Shown here: positions 17,231 through 25,184 of the stretch, one piece after another
Layout: every line of letters begins with the position of its first letter
Position numbering within the stretch: the stretch's first letter is position 1
Origin: Mangrovibacterium diazotrophicum
GTDB lineage: Bacteria; Bacteroidota; Bacteroidia; Bacteroidales; Prolixibacteraceae
Assembly: GCF_003610535.1 (NCBI RefSeq)
Contig: NZ_RAPN01000001.1
Coordinates: 3,645,320 to 3,709,319 of the forward strand
DNA: 64,000 nucleotides
Direction: 5' to 3'
The notes under the pieces: generated by a model
Databases searched by the model: none
Told to the model about the DNA's origin: nothing
Seen by the model: the letters and a program-made list of their open reading frames with translations, nothing else
Translations under genes and position numbers: made by a program

Positions 17231-20200
17231 ATGAATGATTTTTTCATTACTAAAATAGTCTTGGTTCTCCTGCTGGCGCTCTTCGGAGTGCAGGTAGTTG
17301 AGGCGCAAAACCGGGAAGTCAATTTTCAGCACAGCACGCTGGATGAGGCTTTGCAGCAGGCGCGCGAACAAGATAAGCTGATTTTTATCGATTGCTATAC
17401 GAGTTGGTGTGGCCCCTGTAAGATGATGGCCAAAACAGTATTTACCCTCGATTCGGTGGCGGATTTTGTCAACCAGTCTTTTATTCCGCTGAAGCTGGAT
17501 ATGGAAGTGGGTGAAGGACCTGAGGTTGGGAAACGATATGCCGTTCAGGCTTACCCTACTTATTTGTTCCTGAATGGCAAAGGCGAACTCATCTACAAGT
17601 TTGTAGGCGGTATGAAAGGTGATCGCTTTATCGACAGTGCCCGGGTGGCGCTTGAGCCTGCCAACCGCTTTCGCCTGATGAATGAGCGATATGCCAGTGG
17701 AAATTACGATGACGCCTTTATGCGTGATTTCATTCGCCTGAAGTTTAAAGTGAGCGAGTTTGAAGAAGCGGTTAGCCTGGCCGATCAGTATTTTAATAAA
17801 CTGTCGCCTGATGAGCGCGCTTTACCTGAAAACTGGATGTTGTTTGGCGAAAGCTCTTTCAGCAGCCGCATTGCCTATTCCAATAGTCGAAATTTGAATT
17901 ACCTGGTTGAACATTGGGCCTACTTTAAAGGGCAGGTAGACGATTCGCTGCTTTACGGACGTATTTCCGACAACTTTGTTCAGATTACCGCCAACACATT
18001 CAATGGTCGTTATTTCCGCGATAATGGTCGCAACTGTGCTGACTTCGATGCCTTTAAAATACGAATCAAACGGGTAGAAGGATTAGTCGATAGACCCGCC
18101 TTGCTGGTGTTGATGGATGTGGCCAAAGCCGTATGTGTCAGCGATACTGCATTGGCTTTGCAATTGCTCACAGACCATGTCTCCGATTTCAGTGCGGCCA
18201 ATCAAAAAGCCTTATTCGATTTTTTCGGCTTTTATTTGAATGCAGATCAAATCCGAACCCATGTAGTTTACGAGTTGATGCGGCGAATTGTCCTGTGCAA
18301 TCGCAATCCAAACCTGGTAGGTTTGATGAAATATTACATGAATGACGCTGACCCGAATGTGGAACGCTATGACGTGCCGAACCTGGAAAACAAGATCGGT
18401 TCCACGACCATAATTCCATTCTTCCATCCCGAAAAGCAGGTTTGTTACTTTGGCTGGACGGAGCCCGGAGGCAAAAGCGAATTTAAAAGTTATGAAGCGG
18501 GGAAGGGTACTCGTTCAATCTATAACAAAATGATCATTGACTCGCTACTTCTCGCTGAGGGTATCGACACTTCCTGGGTGTCACTTTATCCTTCATTTGA
18601 TGAGCAGGGCTTGGTCGCCAGTTTCACCGCCGGGGGGCAACGGTTTGCTTATGATTCTGAACGGAAATCCATTGAGAAAATTCCGGAAAAGCAATTTCCT
18701 CCAGTCCTCTGGGGCTTGTCACCTGATAAAAAGTTTGAACTGTTTGAGCAAAATTACAATCTCTTCTCCAGAAACCTGGGCGATTCGAGTATCGTTCAGC
18801 TCACCAATGACGGTGAAGCTAAAGCGGCCTACCAGCTTTCTGAAGTAAAATGGATTTCAGACTCTAAATTCGTCATATCAAAGAATGACACCCGCGGAGT
18901 TCGGCAAATGAGTGTAATCAACTCAACTACTCAGCCTTACCCAACTACCATCAATTACGATTTTCAACTGCCTGGGGATCAAACGATCGATCGTACGGAA
19001 GTTTATATCGGCGATGTGGCTAAGGGCGAAATTCAGCAGGTTGATGTGGAACGTTGGGAAGGGCAGCAGCTTTACCCCGTTCGAGCTGATGAGGTCAATG
19101 ATCGCTTCTATTTTATGCGGATAAAACGAACACGGAAAGAAATTGAACTTTGCTACATCGACCGCAGCGGGGAGTGCAAGGGATTGGTTCATGAAGTTTG
19201 CGAGCCGGTTTTCAACGAGATGAAGTTTGCCTGCAAAATCCTGAATAAGGGAGAGGATATCCTGTTTTGGTCGGATCGGACCGGATGGGGCCATTATTAT
19301 CGCTACGATAAAGATGGAAAGTTAAAAAACAGCCTGGGTACCGGAAATTGGACCGCCGGACGAATTGCCGGATTTGATCAAAAAACACAGCAGGTTTTCT
19401 ATTCTTGCTATGAGCGGGAGAAAGGCATCAATCCGAATTATAAGTTGCTATATCGCGTTGACCTGGATGGTAAAAATGCCAAACTGCTGACGCCCGAGAA
19501 TGCCGATCACAATGTGTTTGTAAATATCTCTGGCAATATGCTCATCGACAACTATTCGCGTATTGATACGGCTCCGAGAATTATAGCCCGAACTTGCTCC
19601 GGCAATCTGTTGGATACCGTTGCAACACCTGACATTCAACCGCTTTTAGACTACGGTTGGAAATTCCCCGAGCAGTTTACGGTAAAGGCTGCTGATGGAA
19701 AGACCGATTTATATGGAATCATATGGAAGCCCTTTGATTTTGACCCGAATGAAAAATACCCGGTTGTGTCGCAGGTTTATCCAGGCCCATTCACCGAAAC
19801 GGTGTGGACTAATTTTACCGTGCTGGATCGGTATAACAACACAGCTCTGGCACAGCGTGGAGTCATCGTGGTTTGTATGGGGCATCGGGGATCAGCTCCA
19901 CACCGGGGCAAGGCGTATTCTTCCTACGGGCATGGAAATTTACGCGATTACCCGATAGCCGATGATAAATACGGACTGGAGCAATTAGCTCGTCGCTACA
20001 ACTTTATTGATTCAACCCGCGTGGGGATTGTTGGGCATTCCGGAGGTGCTTTAATGTCGGTTGTAGCGATGTGTACCTATCCCGATTTTTATAAAGTAGC
20101 TGTGGCGTCGTCCGGTAACTACGATAACTACATCTACCACCGGAACTGGGGCGAATATTACCAGGGAATAGGTGAGGATAACAGCTTCTCGGTAAAAACT

Positions 20201-20446
20201 GCCATGGAGCTTGCTCTAAATTTAAAAGGTAAGCTGTTGCTGGCCACTGGCGAATCGGATATCAATGTGAATCCGGCAAACACCTATCGAATGGTGGATG
20301 CGCTGATTAAAGCGGAAAAAGATTTTGACTTGCTGGTGTTGCCCGGGCAAGGGCACCATTTTGAAGGCCCCTATAAAACGTATTTTGAAAATCGGAAACG
20401 TGATTACTTTACGAAATACCTGATTAATCGACATTCGGGTAATTAA
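17231..20446 (+). CDS. Thioredoxin-like domain fused to an S9 (DPP-IV-like) serine peptidase
   Basis: A 1,071-residue exported protein. Residues 1-26 form a signal peptide (QVVEAQ). A thioredoxin fold follows, with the active site WCGPC at 59-63 (Cys60 and Cys63) and a cis-Pro-like YPTYLFL further on. After a helical linker, roughly residues 400-830 resemble the beta-propeller of DPP-IV peptidases. The alpha/beta-hydrolase domain closes the chain: nucleophile Ser937 in GHSGG, Asp1010 in GESDINV and His1042 or His1043 in GQGHHFEG. The predicted activity is exo- or oligopeptidase action on short peptides, with disulfide reduction or exchange by the N-terminal domain. It is the last gene of the locus, 14 bp behind the pseudoprotease, and is followed by a terminator. 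Confidence 0.85.
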   Translation: MNDFFITKIVLVLLLALFGVQVVEAQNREVNFQHSTLDEALQQAREQDKLIFIDCYTSWCGPCKMMAKTVFTLDSVADFVNQSFIPLKLDMEVGEGPEVGKRYAVQAYPTYLFLNGKGELIYKFVGGMKGDRFIDSARVALEPANRFRLMNERYASGNYDDAFMRDFIRLKFKVSEFEEAVSLADQYFNKLSPDERALPENWMLFGESSFSSRIAYSNSRNLNYLVEHWAYFKGQVDDSLLYGRISDNFVQITANTFNGRYFRDNGRNCADFDAFKIRIKRVEGLVDRPALLVLMDVAKAVCVSDTALALQLLTDHVSDFSAANQKALFDFFGFYLNADQIRTHVVYELMRRIVLCNRNPNLVGLMKYYMNDADPNVERYDVPNLENKIGSTTIIPFFHPEKQVCYFGWTEPGGKSEFKSYEAGKGTRSIYNKMIIDSLLLAEGIDTSWVSLYPSFDEQGLVASFTAGGQRFAYDSERKSIEKIPEKQFPPVLWGLSPDKKFELFEQNYNLFSRNLGDSSIVQLTNDGEAKAAYQLSEVKWISDSKFVISKNDTRGVRQMSVINSTTQPYPTTINYDFQLPGDQTIDRTEVYIGDVAKGEIQQVDVERWEGQQLYPVRADEVNDRFYFMRIKRTRKEIELCYIDRSGECKGLVHEVCEPVFNEMKFACKILNKGEDILFWSDRTGWGHYYRYDKDGKLKNSLGTGNWTAGRIAGFDQKTQQVFYSCYEREKGINPNYKLLYRVDLDGKNAKLLTPENADHNVFVNISGNMLIDNYSRIDTAPRIIARTCSGNLLDTVATPDIQPLLDYGWKFPEQFTVKAADGKTDLYGIIWKPFDFDPNEKYPVVSQVYPGPFTETVWTNFTVLDRYNNTALAQRGVIVVCMGHRGSAPHRGKAYSSYGHGNLRDYPIADDKYGLEQLARRYNFIDSTRVGIVGHSGGALMSVVAMCTYPDFYKVAVASSGNYDNYIYHRNWGEYYQGIGEDNSFSVKTAMELALNLKGKLLLATGESDINVNPANTYRMVDALIKAEKDFDLLVLPGQGHHFEGPYKTYFENRKRDYFTKYLINRHSGN

Positions 20447-20494
20447 ACAGTAACTCCCTTCTTTTCCCCCAAAGAAGAATGTCGATATTTTTCC

Positions 20495-20525
20495 AAAGCT
20501 GACTTATTCACAAATCAGCTTTTTT
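20495..20525 (+). terminator. Terminator ending the SusCD-protease locus
   Basis: AAAGCTGA (20495-20502) pairs with TCAGCTTT (20515-20522) around a 12-nt loop and continues into T residues. It lies 49 bp after the peptidase stop codon. Confidence 0.7.
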
Positions 20526-20540
20526 CATGTAATGGCCGTC

Positions 20541-20586
20541 AAAAAATAAGCGCGCAGATCATTTGGTCTGTGCGCTTATTTTTCGT
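20541..20586. terminator. Bidirectional terminator between convergent genes
   Basis: A 14-bp stem (AATAAGCGCGCAGA against TCTGTGCGCTTATT, one G-T pair) is flanked by an A-run on the left and a T-run on the right. It can therefore stop transcription from both the peptidase gene and the minus-strand DUF4861 gene. Confidence 0.85.
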
Positions 20587-20598
20587 TTTATGTCTGGG

Positions 20599-21888
20599 TT
20601 ATTGGATACTGACATCAACTTTGGCAGAAAGCTGCTGAACCAGGTTTTCAACATAGCTCTTCCAGTAGTCGTGATTTTTGAAGCGGTCGTCGCTCAATTC
20701 CCAGCCGGCTGCTGCGTAATAGGTAACCGGCTTATCATTTTCAACTTTCAGCTTAGCCAGGAAACTGTTTGTCAGCTTACCTGTTTGGGGAGCCTCGGTA
20801 TAACCTTCGTAAATCGAACGTGGCACAATAATGGCGAGGCCCAACCACCAACCGCGGTTATAGGTTTGCATATCATGTGTCAATAACACCATCCAATCAT
20901 CGTTCACGGCGATCTCTTCCAGCGGATTCTGGTTGTTGATATTTACTAAACCAACGACTAAGGTTTCGTCACCATGCAGTTTTGAGAACTTCACTGTGTT
21001 TTGATAGGCGTAAATACCCGGCCAGATAACGGTTCTTTCGTCAACATTGTAGCTGCGGTCCAGAGGGTGCCAGTTTTCGTAATGGTAATCCATAATTGAC
21101 TTGACCGGGCCTTCGTCTACAATATTGAAGGTCGTTTTCTCTACATTATTAATTGAGTCGGTTACCAACACGCCAAGTCTAACCAGGCTGTCGCCGATCA
21201 TCAGCGAGTAGCCACCAAGTCCAACCGAGTTACCTACCGCTAAAATATCGCGACCCCAATCGGCCATCACGTGGTAATTGTCTTCCACTTCACCGTTGGC
21301 GTTGATGCCAACATTCTCGGGCGAAATAAAAGAGGCTCTTTTACCGAACAGATCCTGAGCATTGCGCCCATCGAAATAGTGGCGGAAACCAATTTTGTCG
21401 TTTTCCCACGAAGGGCCGTCGGTTTGGTAGGCCTGGTAGCCGATGCTCTTTGGAAGTTGGTTAGCCAACAGGACCTCGCTGGTTGCGGGTTGAACCGGTG
21501 TATCAGCAGAGCTGCGTTTCCCGAAGCGGGCGCTGGTACGCACGGTGTATTCCGGTTTCTCATTGACCCAGGTTAGCGAGTATGTTTCATCGCCACCGGC
21601 CATTAAGTCGGCAACAAAAAACACCTCGTCCCATTTTTGATCGCCATCCAGGTCATTCAACTGAGATGCAATTGTATCTCCCGTCGAGGCGATGATCAAT
21701 GGATAGACTTCCCCTTCAGTGATGTTGGGGAGCTGTGTGCGTTCAATCGCAATTGCTTTGTCGGTCAGGTTTACCGATGAAGTGTTCGAAAGCTCGATGC
21801 TTGTTGCTTGCGGAGCGGTTTGGCATTGGCAGAATACTAATGTACAAAGCACGGCGCTCCCGAGCGTAGTAAATGGATTTCGTATCAT
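20599..21888 (-). CDS. DUF4861-family lipoprotein
   Basis: A 429-residue exported protein whose signal peptide ends in a lipobox-like LVFCQC near residue 23. The body resembles DUF4861 (GDTIASQLNDLDGDQKWDEVFFVADL, cited here only in part; the DLDGDQKWDE stretch is the clearest match). DUF4861 proteins often sit in polysaccharide-utilisation loci for uronic-acid polymers, and carbohydrate-active roles have been suggested; I make no enzyme call. Here it stands alone, convergent with the protease locus and divergent from rplM. A TAACTTTG box and a 22-bp perfect palindrome upstream suggest its own regulated promoter. Confidence 0.68.
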   Translation of the reverse strand: MIRNPFTTLGSAVLCTLVFCQCQTAPQATSIELSNTSSVNLTDKAIAIERTQLPNITEGEVYPLIIASTGDTIASQLNDLDGDQKWDEVFFVADLMAGGDETYSLTWVNEKPEYTVRTSARFGKRSSADTPVQPATSEVLLANQLPKSIGYQAYQTDGPSWENDKIGFRHYFDGRNAQDLFGKRASFISPENVGINANGEVEDNYHVMADWGRDILAVGNSVGLGGYSLMIGDSLVRLGVLVTDSINNVEKTTFNIVDEGPVKSIMDYHYENWHPLDRSYNVDERTVIWPGIYAYQNTVKFSKLHGDETLVVGLVNINNQNPLEEIAVNDDWMVLLTHDMQTYNRGWWLGLAIIVPRSIYEGYTEAPQTGKLTNSFLAKLKVENDKPVTYYAAAGWELSDDRFKNHDYWKSYVENLVQQLSAKVDVSIQ

Positions 21889-21979
21889 ATCGTAAATATA
21901 TAAGATTGTTTATGGCGTAGTGTTTTCGTTTTCACTCACTTTTGTCGGATTCGTCAAATCCGATTGACTAGTGAAATGT

Positions 21980-21987
21980 CAAAGTTA
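21980..21987 (-). promoter_or_regulatory. -7 box for the DUF4861 gene
   Basis: Read on the minus strand the sequence is TAACTTTG, an exact TAnnTTTG match 92 bp before the ATG. A good -33 TTTG is not visible, which would fit an activator-dependent promoter. Confidence 0.5.
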
Positions 21988-22024
21988 AAGGATAATAGAC
22001 AGGATGCATCATCGAATTTCTTAA

Positions 22025-22046
22025 AAATTGCAATCGATTGCAATTT
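22025..22046. promoter_or_regulatory. 22-bp perfect palindrome, candidate operator
   Basis: The half-site AAATTGCAATC is followed at once by its exact reverse complement, with CG at the centre. Even-length palindromes with a central CG are typical of LacI-family regulator sites. It lies about 38 bp upstream of the DUF4861 -7 box and 162 bp before the rplM -7 box, so the DUF4861 gene is the likelier target. No LacI-type gene is present in the window. Confidence 0.6.
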
Positions 22047-22184
22047 ATTTCCGGCTCAGTCTTCAATTTGAATTTTTACAAAAAGGAGTATGGCACTTTG
22101 CCACTCGCTTCCTTGCCGAAACGATTTCAGCCATTAATTCCTATAAATCTTTGTGTTAAAATTTTATTTCACCGAGTTCTACCA

Positions 22185-22215
22185 CTTGTTATTTCAAAAA
22201 AAAGAAATACTTTTG
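22185..22215 (+). promoter_or_regulatory. Promoter for rplM-rpsI (and probably rpsB-tsf)
   Basis: TACTTTTG at 22208-22215 is an exact -7 box, and CTTG at 22185-22188 provides a TTG -33 element 22 bp upstream. Transcription would begin near 22222, leaving a leader of about 157 nt before the rplM GTG. Confidence 0.6.
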
Positions 22216-22254
22216 CAGTCCCGATTATTGTCCGTACTTGCAGTTCTTATAATT

Positions 22255-22378
22255 GATTGAAAATGTTGATGATAGAAAAGTTATTAACGAGCCCGATGTT
22301 GATAACCGGGAAATCAGCAACAGATTGAGATGTAAGTTTTTGCAACTTTTAGTGTTTAATTTAAAAAAATTAGAGCAA
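22255..22378 (+). promoter_or_regulatory. Possible ribosomal-protein leader RNA ahead of rplM
   Basis: The untranslated leader contains CCCG paired with CGGG around an 11-nt loop (about 22293-22311) and AAGTT paired with AACTT just downstream (about 22335-22349). A structured L13 leader, bound by L13 for feedback control, has been proposed for Bacteroidia. I cannot confirm that this sequence matches that consensus. Confidence 0.35.
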
Positions 22379-22837
22379 GTGGATACTTTATCTTACAAAA
22401 CCGTATCGGCCAACAGTGCCACGGTAAACAAAGAATGGGTTGTTGTTGATGCAACCGGCATGCCGCTGGGTCGTTTGGCCAGTGCTGTAGCCAAGTTGTT
22501 GCGTGGAAAACACAAACCCAATTTTACTCCTCACGTAGATTGTGGAGACAATGTAATTGTTATCAACGCTGAAAAAGTGAAGCTGACTGGTAACAAGTTA
22601 GATGACAAAATTTATCTGCGCTACACTGGTTATCCAGGTGGTCAACGCAGCCAAACTCCGGCTGAAATCATGAAAAAATATCCGGAGCGTTTGGTTGAAA
22701 AAGCAGTAAAAGGTATGTTGCCTAAAAATCGTCTGGGACGTGCTATTTATGGTAACATGAAAGTGTATGTCGGCGCTGAGCACAAACAAGAAGCTCAAAA
22801 CCCGAAAGTTATTGATTTGAATACAATTAAATTGTAA
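22379..22837 (+). CDS. rplM: Ribosomal protein L13 (uL13), GTG start
   Basis: A 152-residue large-subunit protein. The conserved core is clear ([54 protein letters not shown]). Family members in Bacteroidota begin MDTLSYKT; here the matching codons are GTG-GAT-ACT, so I place the start at GTG 22379. The longer open frame reaching back to 22253 begins at a TTG and its extra 42 residues look like leader sequence, not protein. rpsI follows after two bases, so the pair is translationally linked. Confidence 0.95.
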   Translation: MDTLSYKTVSANSATVNKEWVVVDATGMPLGRLASAVAKLLRGKHKPNFTPHVDCGDNVIVINAEKVKLTGNKLDDKIYLRYTGYPGGQRSQTPAEIMKKYPERLVEKAVKGMLPKNRLGRAIYGNMKVYVGAEHKQEAQNPKVIDLNTIKL

Positions 22838-22839
22838 CC

Positions 22840-23226
22840 ATGGAAGTAGTAAACACCTTAGGACGTAGAAAGACAGCCGTTGCCCGCGTTTATGTAAGTG
22901 AGGGTAAAGGTAACATCACCATTAACAACCGGGAGTTAAACGAATACTTCCCAAATGGTACTCTTCAGTACATCGTGAAGCAACCTCTGAACTTGTTAGG
23001 CGTTGCTGAGCAGTACGACATTAAAGTAAACCTTGACGGTGGTGGTATCAAAGGACAAGCGGAAGCTGTTCGTTTGGGTATTGCCCGTGCAATGGTTGAA
23101 ATTAATCCTGAATACAAGCCAGAATTGAAACATGCAGGCTTCATGACTCGTGATCCACGCGAAGTGGAACGTAAAAAACCGGGTCAACCAAAAGCTCGCA
23201 AACGCTTCCAGTTCTCAAAACGTTAA
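22840..23226 (+). CDS. rpsI: Ribosomal protein S9 (uS9)
   Basis: A 128-residue small-subunit protein with the usual core ([51 protein letters not shown]) and the invariant basic tail ending FSKR, which reaches towards the P-site tRNA. Full length for the family. It is co-transcribed with rplM. Confidence 0.97.
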   Translation: MEVVNTLGRRKTAVARVYVSEGKGNITINNRELNEYFPNGTLQYIVKQPLNLLGVAEQYDIKVNLDGGGIKGQAEAVRLGIARAMVEINPEYKPELKHAGFMTRDPREVERKKPGQPKARKRFQFSKR

Positions 23227-23337
23227 TATATTATTTACAACGAATAACTGTGGATCTGAAACCATTGAGACTCCCCGGCACAGACGAGGGACTACTCAGC
23301 GGTTGCTTTTCAACATTTTATTTCAAAAGTTAAAAAG
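23227..23337 (+). other. 111-nt spacer/leader before rpsB
   Basis: This spacer is longer than the others in the cluster and contains a GC-rich patch (about 23265-23312) where TCCC and GGGA can pair. It may be an untranslated control element for rpsB-tsf, but the folding signal is weak. I see no exact -7 box or terminator in it. Confidence 0.3.
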
Positions 23338-24171
23338 ATGCCAAGAACAAATTTTCAAGAATTATTGGATGCAGGTGTACACTTTGGTCACCTGAAAAGA
23401 AAGTGGAATCCAAACATGGCTCCATTCATTTTTATGGAGAAAAACGGTATCCACATCATCGATCTGCAAAAAACTGTAGTGAAGATCGATGAAGCTGCTG
23501 CTGCCATCAAACAAATTGCCAAATCGGGACGCAAAATCTTATTTGTGGCTACAAAAAAACAAGCAAAAGAGCTTGTTGCTGAAGCTGTTGGCAATGTGAA
23601 CATGCCTTACGTTGTAGAACGCTGGCCTGGTGGTATGTTGACAAACTTCCCAACTATCCGCAAAGCGGTTAAGAAAATGATCTCTATCGACAAAATGATG
23701 AAAGATAGCAGTTGGGATAACTTATCAAAACGCGAAAAGTTGCAAATCACTCGTCAACGTGCGAAACTGGATAAAGTATTGGGTTCAATTGCTGACCTGA
23801 CTCGTCTTCCAGCTGCTCTGTTCGTAGTTGACGTATTGAAAGAAAAAATCGCTGTACGTGAAGCTCAAAAATTGGGTATCCCTGTATTTGCGATGGTTGA
23901 TACAAACTCTGATCCTGAAGGAATCGATTTCGTAATTCCTGCGAACGACGATGCTTCTCAATCAATCCGCCTGGTAACTCGCATCATGTGCGAAGCTATC
24001 GCTGAAGGTTTGAGCGAACGCAAAGTTGAACGTGAGAAAGAAGGCGACGAAGCTGCTCCTAAAAAAGCAAAAGCTGACAAAAAAGAAGCTGCTAAAGCTG
24101 CTGTTGCTGCTGACGACGATGAAGACGACGTAGACGTTGATCTGGATGACGAAGATGATTCAGAAGAATAA
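23338..24171 (+). CDS. rpsB: Ribosomal protein S2 (uS2) with long charged tail
   Basis: A 277-residue small-subunit protein. The core is canonical (DAGVHFGHLKRKWNPNMAPF, WPGGMLTNFPTI, VDTNSDPEGIDFVIPANDDA). The conserved domain ends near residue 230. The last 45 residues or so form a two-part low-complexity tail, first rich in Lys and Ala, then almost entirely Asp and Glu. Bacteroidota S2 proteins often carry extensions here; this region is probably disordered. tsf follows after 33 bp, the usual partner order. Confidence 0.96.
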   Translation: MPRTNFQELLDAGVHFGHLKRKWNPNMAPFIFMEKNGIHIIDLQKTVVKIDEAAAAIKQIAKSGRKILFVATKKQAKELVAEAVGNVNMPYVVERWPGGMLTNFPTIRKAVKKMISIDKMMKDSSWDNLSKREKLQITRQRAKLDKVLGSIADLTRLPAALFVVDVLKEKIAVREAQKLGIPVFAMVDTNSDPEGIDFVIPANDDASQSIRLVTRIMCEAIAEGLSERKVEREKEGDEAAPKKAKADKKEAAKAAVAADDDEDDVDVDLDDEDDSEE

Positions 24172-24204
24172 TTGCTCATTATAAAATAAAAAAACAAGAA
24201 AGAT

Positions 24205-25032
24205 ATGGCAATTTCTGCTGCAGATGTAATGAAGTTGCGTAAAGCAACCGGCGCTGGTATGATGGACTGTAAAAATGCCTTAACAGAGGCAGAAGGTGAC
24301 TTCAACCGCGCTGTAGAAATTATCCGTGAAAGAGGTAAACTGGTAGCTAGCAAACGTTCTGACCGTGAGGCTTCAGAAGGTGCTACTTTGGCTAAAACTA
24401 GTGCCGATGGCAAATTTGGTGCAATCGTTGTGGTAAACTGCGAAACTGACTTCGTTGCTAAAAACGAAGGTTTCGTTGCGTTGACTCAAAGTTTCCTGGA
24501 TGTTGCTGTTGAAAACAAGCCAGCTGACCTTGACGCTCTGAAAGCGTTAACTCTGGATGGTCGTACCCTTGCAGATCACGTTACTGAACAAACCGGTGTT
24601 ATCGGTGAAAAAATCGATTTGTCTTACTACGGATGCATCAATGCTGCTTCTGTTGTTGCTTACATTCACCCGGGTAACCAATTGGCTACTTTGGTTGGTT
24701 TCAACCAAGAGAATGTTGACACACAAGTTGCTAAAGACGTAGCTATGCAAGTAGCTGCAATGAATCCGGTAGCTGTTGACAAAGATTTCGTTTCTCAGGA
24801 AGTTATCGAGAAAGAATTGGAAATCGCTAAAGAAAAATTCCGTCAGGAAGGTAAACCAGAAGCAATGTTGGATAAAATTGCTCAAGGTGCGTTGACTAAA
24901 TTCTTCAAAGAAAACACCTTGTTGAACCAAGCTTTTGTAAAAGACAACAAAGTATCTGTTCAAGAATACTTGAATTCTTCAAGCAAAGGTTTGACTGCAA
25001 CCGGTTTCATCCGTTTCACATTAGGTGAATAA
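24205..25032 (+). CDS. tsf: Translation elongation factor Ts
   Basis: A 275-residue guanine-nucleotide exchange factor for EF-Tu. The N-terminal module (VMKLRKATGAGMMDCKNALT), the TDFVAKNEGF motif that meets EF-Tu, and the core YIHPGNQLATLVGF are intact. Full length. It is the last gene of the rplM-rpsI-rpsB-tsf run and is followed by a strong terminator. pyrH and frr, its neighbours in many bacteria, lie 15 kb away on the other strand. Confidence 0.97.
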   Translation: MAISAADVMKLRKATGAGMMDCKNALTEAEGDFNRAVEIIRERGKLVASKRSDREASEGATLAKTSADGKFGAIVVVNCETDFVAKNEGFVALTQSFLDVAVENKPADLDALKALTLDGRTLADHVTEQTGVIGEKIDLSYYGCINAASVVAYIHPGNQLATLVGFNQENVDTQVAKDVAMQVAAMNPVAVDKDFVSQEVIEKELEIAKEKFRQEGKPEAMLDKIAQGALTKFFKENTLLNQAFVKDNKVSVQEYLNSSSKGLTATGFIRFTLGE

Positions 25033-25055
25033 ATAGCAAACTACGATAAAGTTTG

Positions 25056-25092
25056 AAAGGGCTTTCGGCACTCGCCGGAGGCCCTTTTCTTT
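25056..25092 (+). terminator. Terminator after tsf
   Basis: AAAGGGC (25056-25062) pairs with GCCCTTT (25081-25086 region), with an inner CGGC/GCCG helix, and runs into a T-rich stretch. It lies 23 bp after the tsf stop codon. Confidence 0.85.
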
Positions 25093-25184
25093 TGGCTTGG
25101 CTACCGATTTTTGACTATCTTTAAAGCCGCTACCGGTTCTGCCGGTTTCTACTAACTACTACATAAAACTAAACTACTGAACAG

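Larger units (their letters stand above)
21889..22378. other. Divergent control region between DUF4861 and rplM
   Basis: This 490-bp gap holds, left to right: a 7-bp hairpin (TCGGATT, 21945-21951, with AATCCGA, 21957-21963), the minus-strand -7 box, the 22-bp palindrome, the rplM promoter and a roughly 155-nt rplM leader. Short open frames crossing it have no coding character. Confidence 0.6.

Noticed and set aside
22038-22256. 72-codon open frame before rplM
   Set aside because: It spans the predicted rplM promoter and leader, has no family resemblance and starts without support.
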